64,000 nt of DNA from Basidiobolus meristosporus CBS 931.73 (lineage: Eukaryota; Basidiobolomycota; Basidiobolomycetes; Basidiobolales; Basidiobolaceae). The notes below the pieces were generated by a model. That model had not been told where the DNA came from. It was given only the letters and a program-made list of their open reading frames with translations, and did no database searches. The position numbers and the translations under genes are program-made. Every line of letters starts with the position of its first letter. Positions within the stretch are counted from its first letter, which is position 1. Shown one piece after another: positions 61,201 through 64,000 of this stretch. The DNA lies in assembly GCA_002104905.1 (NCBI GenBank), contig MCFE01000241.1:54262-118261 (forward strand), in the 5' to 3' direction.

Positions 61201-64000
61201 GCACTTTTGAACTATCGCCACAATAAGCAAGAACCGACTAACGATACAGGAATCCCTGGTATCGAATACATTGAAGGGCAAGAGCGTACCAATTATCCAT
61301 TCTTAATGTCCGTAGAAGATAATGGAACCTCGCTTGGGGTCACGGCTCAAATTGTCCAGCCTTACGATTCGAATCGCATCATCAATTATATGCAGCAAGC
61401 CTTACAGAGCATAGCTGATGCGTTGGAGTTCACGCCCATGATGCCAATTAATGAGCTCGATGTCTTGCCTATAGATGAACGCAACTTGGTACTTGATACA
61501 TGGAACATCACCGATGGCCCATATCCAGACCATTTATGCGTCCATCAACTATTCGAGGAACAGGTCTCTCGTTCCCCGAACGCCATCGCTGTTGTGTCGG
61601 AATCTCAGACACTGACCTATTCTGAGGTCAACGAGCGTGCCAATCGCCTCGCCCATCATCTCATTGAGCTCGGAGTCAAGCCTGACACCCTTGTTGCACT
61701 CTGCGTAGAGCGTTCCGTTGCAATCGTCATTGGAATACTGGCCATCTTGAAGGCTGGTGGCGCTTATTTGCCACTGGACCCGGTGTATGCTAGTGAACGA
61801 CTCAACGATATTGTTTCCGATGCGTCGCCCTCCATTCTCTTGGCGGACGAGCATGGTAGCAACACTATTGGTGAAGCATCACTCGCTTCACTGACGGTGG
61901 TCGACCCCAATGCGCAGTTCGAAGAACACCCGCCACCAACCCACAAGTCACCAGCCTGACCTCGCATCACCTTGCTTACGTCATCTACACCTCTGGATCC
62001 ACTGGAAAGCCTAAGGGTGTGATGGTGGAGCACGCACAGGTCACTCGCCTGTTTGATGCAACGGCCGCCTGGTACCAGTTCAACGAAAACGATGTCTGGT
62101 GCCTGCTGCACTCGTACAGCTTCGATTTCTCCGTGTGGGAGCTGTGGGGTGCTCTGCGATATGGTGGTAAGTTGGTGCTCCCATCCCACCATGTCACTCG
62201 TTCCTCCGAGGACCTCTATGAACTGATCTGTGAGCAAGGCATCACCGTGCTGAACCTTACCCCGAGCGCCTTTCAAGCCGCTGATTGCGTGCCACGCGCA
62301 AAGTGAGCTCCAGGACCAATTGCGCTACGTGATCTTCGGAGGGGAGGCCCTCGAGCCGGCCATCCTGCAGCCATGGTACGCCACCCGATCTGAACACTCC
62401 CCCAAGATCGTGAACATGTATGGCATCACGGAGACCACAGTCCATGTCACTTACCGTGTGATGAAGAAGACGGACTGCACACAGGTGATTAGTCCCATTG
62501 GTTCAAGAATCCCTGATCTGACCACGTACATCCTGGACACCCGCGGCAATCCTGTGCCTATGGGAGTGGTTGGCGAGCTGTACATCGGAGGTGCTGGTGT
62601 CACCCGTGGATACCTGAACCGACCAGAGCTGACAGCTGAGCGGTTCCCACTTGACCCATTCAGCAAGACGCCAGGTGCTCGCATGTACCGGACTGGTGAC
62701 CTCGGTCGCTACCAAAGTGATGGCAGCCTCATCTTTTTGGTCGTAACGACCACCAAGTCAAGATCCGCGGTTTCCGTATTGAACTCGGGGAGATTGAGGC
62801 TCGTCTTGTTGATCACCCACTGGTCAAAGAAGCAGCGGTACTTGCAGTCGGTGACGACTCTGACAAGCGTCTAGTTGCATATGTTGTTGCTGCACACGAG
62901 GAGGAACTTGCGCATTTGCTTCGCTCTCATGTGGCAGAAAAACTACCTGATTACATGATCCCAACGGCATTTGTTCGCATGGACAAACTTCCACTGACTG
63001 CAAATGGCAAACTCGACCGTCGGGCACTTCCAGAGCCCGATAGTGACTCTCTCGTCAGCCAGAAATACGAGGCACCAGTGGGCGAGATCGAGACCGCCCT
63101 GGCTGCCATCTGGGAAGAGTTGCTCCAGATCAATAGAGTAGGACGTCATGACAACTTCTTCATGCTCGGTGGCCATTCCCTACTCGCTGTACAGCTGATT
63201 GAACGCCTTCGTCGCATTGGACTCGTTCTACCTATTCGTGCTCTATTCAATACTCCTACTTTGAGCATACTAGCTCAATCTCTCAATTGTGACCGTATAT
63301 CTGTTGCAGCAGCATCAATGATACCTCCAAATCTTATTAAGCACGAAACCACCGAAATAACTCCGGAAATGCTTCCACTCATTGATTTGACTCAGAGTGA
63401 TATTGATCGTATCGTCAGCCAGGTCGAAGGAGGTGTTAGTAATATTCAAGATATCTACGCCCTGGCTCCATTGCAGGATGGCATGCTATTCCATCACATC
63501 ATGTCGACTAAGGGTGACCCGTATTTGCTCATCAGTGCACTTGCCTTCGATAGCAGAGCTGTCCTCGATCGTTACCTTGGCGCTGTGCAAAAGGTGGTAG
63601 ATCGCCATGAATCTTGCGCACGGGCATTATGTGGGAAGGTCTTTCCACCCCTGCTCAGGTTGTATTGCGCCATGCAACTTTGTCCTTCACCGAGCTGTCG
63701 CTCAACTCATCCGATGGCTCTATTGTGGAGCAACTGAAGCAACGGTTCGATCCCCGCGAGCATAGCATCGACTTGACCCAGGCACCGTTGTTACGTTATG
63801 TGGCTGCCCAGGATGATGATGGCAGATGGATAGTGATTCAACTGATGCATCACATCATTGATGACAATACTTCAGTGCAGCTAATGTACATGGAGATCCA
63901 AGCATTCATGGATGGTGAAGGTGACTCACTACCATCACCACAACCGTTCCGTAACCTCATTGCACAAGCTCGTGCAGGACCCAATGTCGAGGCACATGAG
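40298..64000 (+). CDS. Giant non-ribosomal peptide synthetase, at least 7 modules, 3' end outside window
   Basis: This is a multimodular cytosolic enzyme that assembles a peptide on phosphopantetheine arms. Proposed exons are 40,298-40,333, 40,426-40,517 and 40,578 onward. The spliced N-terminus begins [12 protein letters not shown] and adds 48 residues to the long open frame, whose first in-frame Met is at 40,594. The long exon is open from 40,578 to about 61,933 (over 7,100 codons) without introns. Domain order is C-A-T, EC-A-T, C-A-T, EC-A-T, EC-A-T, EC-A-T, EC-A-T, EC. Dual EC domains carry the HHIM-x-TKGD signature known from bacterial epimerisation/condensation domains; linkers such as [12 protein letters not shown] are also bacterial-like. 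Introns show it is a eukaryotic gene. Four single-base indels after 61,930 break the frame (see separate entries); the alternate frames remain clearly coding, so the gene may be intact in reality. No terminal domain is visible. Confidence 0.93.
40334..40425 (+). other. Predicted intron 1 of the NRPS gene
   Basis: This 92-nt intron has a GTAAGG donor, a CCTAAC branch-site match at about 40,399-40,404 and a GCTAG acceptor at 40,421-40,425. The downstream frame has a stop (TAG) exactly at the acceptor, so coding cannot extend upstream without splicing. Joining gives ...[13 protein letters not shown]. The 12-codon first exon is short and the choice of start is tentative. Confidence 0.6.
40518..40577 (+). 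other. Predicted intron 2 of the NRPS gene
   Basis: This 60-nt intron has a GTAGGG donor, a GCTAAT branch-like site at 40,561 and a TATCAG acceptor. It splits a Ser codon (AG|T) and joins the acidic exon ...STGNLE to [11 protein letters not shown] in the NRPS frame. Length and signals are typical of filamentous fungi. Confidence 0.75.
40722..43855 (+). other. NRPS module 1: starter-type C, A1, T1
   Basis: C1 (40,722-42,010) has the active-site HHIVTDG at 41,137-41,157. With no carrier domain before it, C1 probably attaches an acyl group to residue 1. C1 lacks about eight residues near 41,740 ([12 protein letters not shown], compared with [18 protein letters not shown] in C3). A1 (42,106-43,600) has [11 protein letters not shown], the FDVSVW pocket start and NMYGPTE. 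The eye-read ten-residue code is DVWNIAMVYK, closest to Thr-type codes but not a match I can name. A1's usual GYLNRP-type motif reads TCGYLHRP. T1 (43,630-43,855) has its phosphopantetheine Ser at 43,741-43,743 (GGHSL). Confidence 0.9.
43945..47100 (+). other. NRPS module 2: dual EC2, A2 (Asn-like), T2
   Basis: EC2 (43,945-45,295) carries the dual-function signature HHIMATKGD at 44,056-44,082 and a condensation motif HHTIGDH at 44,413-44,433, where the usual final Gly is His. It should epimerise residue 1 before condensation. A2 (45,367-46,850) gives the code DATKVGEVGK, very close to bacterial Asn codes of the DLTK(L/V)GEVGK type. T2 has its attachment Ser at 46,984-46,986. Its C-terminal part differs from the other carriers ([14 protein letters not shown]), consistent with its being followed by a conventional C domain rather than EC. 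Confidence 0.9.
47131..50270 (+). other. NRPS module 3: conventional C3, A3, T3
   Basis: C3 (47,131-48,470) has HHIVSDG at 47,550-47,570 and no HHIMxTKGD segment, so it should accept an unepimerised (L) Asn. It is the closest relative of C1 in the protein. A3 (48,538-50,020) reads DGLIVADVSK by eye, for which I have no confident substrate. T3 has its Ser at 50,149-50,151. The last roughly 510 bp of A3 and the first part of T3 are almost identical to A2/T2. Confidence 0.9.
50355..53530 (+). other. NRPS module 4: dual EC4, A4 (Thr), T4
   Basis: EC4 (50,355-51,710) has HHIMATKGD near 50,464 and HHTIGDH near 50,822, predicting epimerisation of residue 3. A4 (51,778-53,275) gives DFWNIGMVHK, the well-known Thr code, with [19 protein letters not shown] and [10 protein letters not shown] visible. 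T4 has its Ser at 53,413-53,415. A4 is the likely parent or sister of the frame-broken A7. Confidence 0.92.
53616..56790 (+). other. NRPS module 5: dual EC5, A5 (same code as A1), T5
   Basis: EC5 (53,616-54,970) has HHIMSTKGD and a variant condensation motif HHIIDDN near 54,085, unlike HHTIGDH in EC2, EC4 and EC6. It is most similar to EC8. A5-T5 (55,039-56,790) is nearly identical in DNA to A1-T1 over about 1.67 kb, so its code is again DVWNIAMVYK. T5 has its Ser at 56,674-56,676. Thr 4 should be epimerised here. Confidence 0.9.
56872..60030 (+). other. NRPS module 6: dual EC6, A6 (Ile/Val-like), T6
   Basis: EC6 (56,872-58,215) has HHIMLTKGD and HHTIGDH. A6 (58,300-59,780) is the most divergent A domain. 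Its code DAFFLGCTFK resembles aliphatic (Ile/Val) codes. Motif A8 reads VSRNDHQVK, with Ser for the usual Gly before Arg. From about 59,600 the end of A6 and all of T6 are identical or nearly identical to A5/T5. The T6 Ser is at 59,917-59,919. Confidence 0.9.
61925..61940 (+). other. Frame break 1 (one C missing) in A7
   Basis: A4 reads AACACCCCGCC at 52,161-52,171, whereas A7 reads AACACCCGCC. The loss of one C from a C4 run ends the main frame at a stop at 61,957-61,959. Flanking DNA is nearly identical in both copies, so the change is unambiguous. Confidence 0.9.
62266..62276 (+). other. Frame break 2 (one T extra) in A7
   Basis: A4 reads GCGCCTTCAAGCC, whereas A7 reads GCGCCTTTCAAGCC. 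The insertion restores the original frame. Confidence 0.9.
62736..62746 (+). other. Frame break 3 (one G missing) in A7
   Basis: A4 reads TTTTTGGGTCG near 52,969-52,979, whereas A7 reads TTTTTGGTCG. Coding then continues in the shifted frame through T7 into EC8. Confidence 0.9.
63373..64000 (+). other. NRPS module 8: start of dual EC8 (truncated by window)
   Basis: The signature HHIMSTKGD and, after a frame break near 63,611, HHIIDDN (near 63,850) mark a dual EC domain closely matching EC5. It shows that synthesis continues past the seventh residue or that this is the last condensing domain. The window ends before any A or terminal domain. Confidence 0.85.
63606..63616 (+). other. Frame break 4 (one base missing) in EC8
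   Basis: Other EC domains read CATGATAT(C/T)TTGCG or CACGACATCTTGCG (R-H-D-I-L-R), whereas here the sequence is CATGAATCTTGCG, one base short. Coding continues in the third frame to the window edge. Confidence 0.88.

Larger units (their letters stand above)
60112..63290 (+). other. NRPS module 7: dual EC7, A7 (Thr, frame broken), T7
   Basis: EC7 (60,112-61,460) has HHIMATKGD and HHAIGDH near 60,589. A7 (61,543-63,040) is a close DNA copy of A4, and its pocket segments ([29 protein letters not shown]) give the same Thr code DFWNIGMVHK. Single-base indels near 61,933, 62,272 and 62,740 throw it out of frame. T7 (63,064-63,290) has its [10 protein letters not shown] in the shifted frame. Confidence 0.85.

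Noticed and set aside
40298-64000. Bacterial endosymbiont origin of the contig
   Set aside because: Introns in frame with the NRPS, a spacer without operon partners or ribosome-binding sites, and adjacent eukaryotic LTR and CACTA elements argue for the fungal nucleus. Only the NRPS domains look bacterial.

Overview
The window looks like nuclear DNA of a filamentous fungus. The evidence is two short introns with a fungal-type CTAAC/CTAAT branch site at the 5' end of the large gene, together with fungal-type Ty3/gypsy, Ty1/copia and CACTA-like transposons. The large gene is a non-ribosomal peptide synthetase (NRPS) with bacterial-type dual epimerisation/condensation domains. That combination is known from Mortierella-type early-diverging fungi (malpicyclin/malpibaldin/malpinin synthetases), so Mortierellomycotina is my best guess for the source. 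This is inference; no marker gene in the window proves it.

Layout. (1) 1 to about 36,990 is a graveyard of nested, heavily mutated mobile elements with almost no CpG and no intact host gene. I resolve these families: gypsy family A (pol remnants and 365-385 bp LTRs); copia family B (345-357 bp LTRs, gag-pol remnants on both strands); LTR family C (347 bp, TGTTGAA...TTCAACA); LTR family D (about 1.05-1.07 kb); short repeat family E; and a CACTA-like DNA transposon with CCCTA-type termini, a Tnp2-like transposase and a divergent second gene. One CACTA copy (24,903-31,758) sits with exact 3-bp target duplications inside a copia reverse transcriptase, and itself carries a solo family-D LTR. (2) 36,990-40,297 has ordinary CpG content, no repeats I recognise and no convincing gene. 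(3) 40,298 to beyond 64,000 is one NRPS gene running off the right edge.

The NRPS has seven complete modules plus the start of an eighth: C-A-T / EC-A-T / C-A-T / EC-A-T / EC-A-T / EC-A-T / EC-A-T / EC.... It begins with a condensation domain, so an N-acylated first residue is likely. Specificity codes read by eye suggest X1-Asn-X3-Thr-X1-Ile/Val-Thr. Placement of the dual domains predicts D configuration at every residue except Asn.

Several A-T blocks inside the NRPS are near-identical copies of each other (A1-T1 = A5-T5; A4 = A7; T5-EC6 = T6-EC7; A2 tail = A3 tail), so the gene evolves by internal duplication or gene conversion. The reading frame is open for 21.4 kb. Then four single-base indels fall within the last 2.1 kb (A7 and EC8), either real decay or sequence/assembly error in a repeated region.
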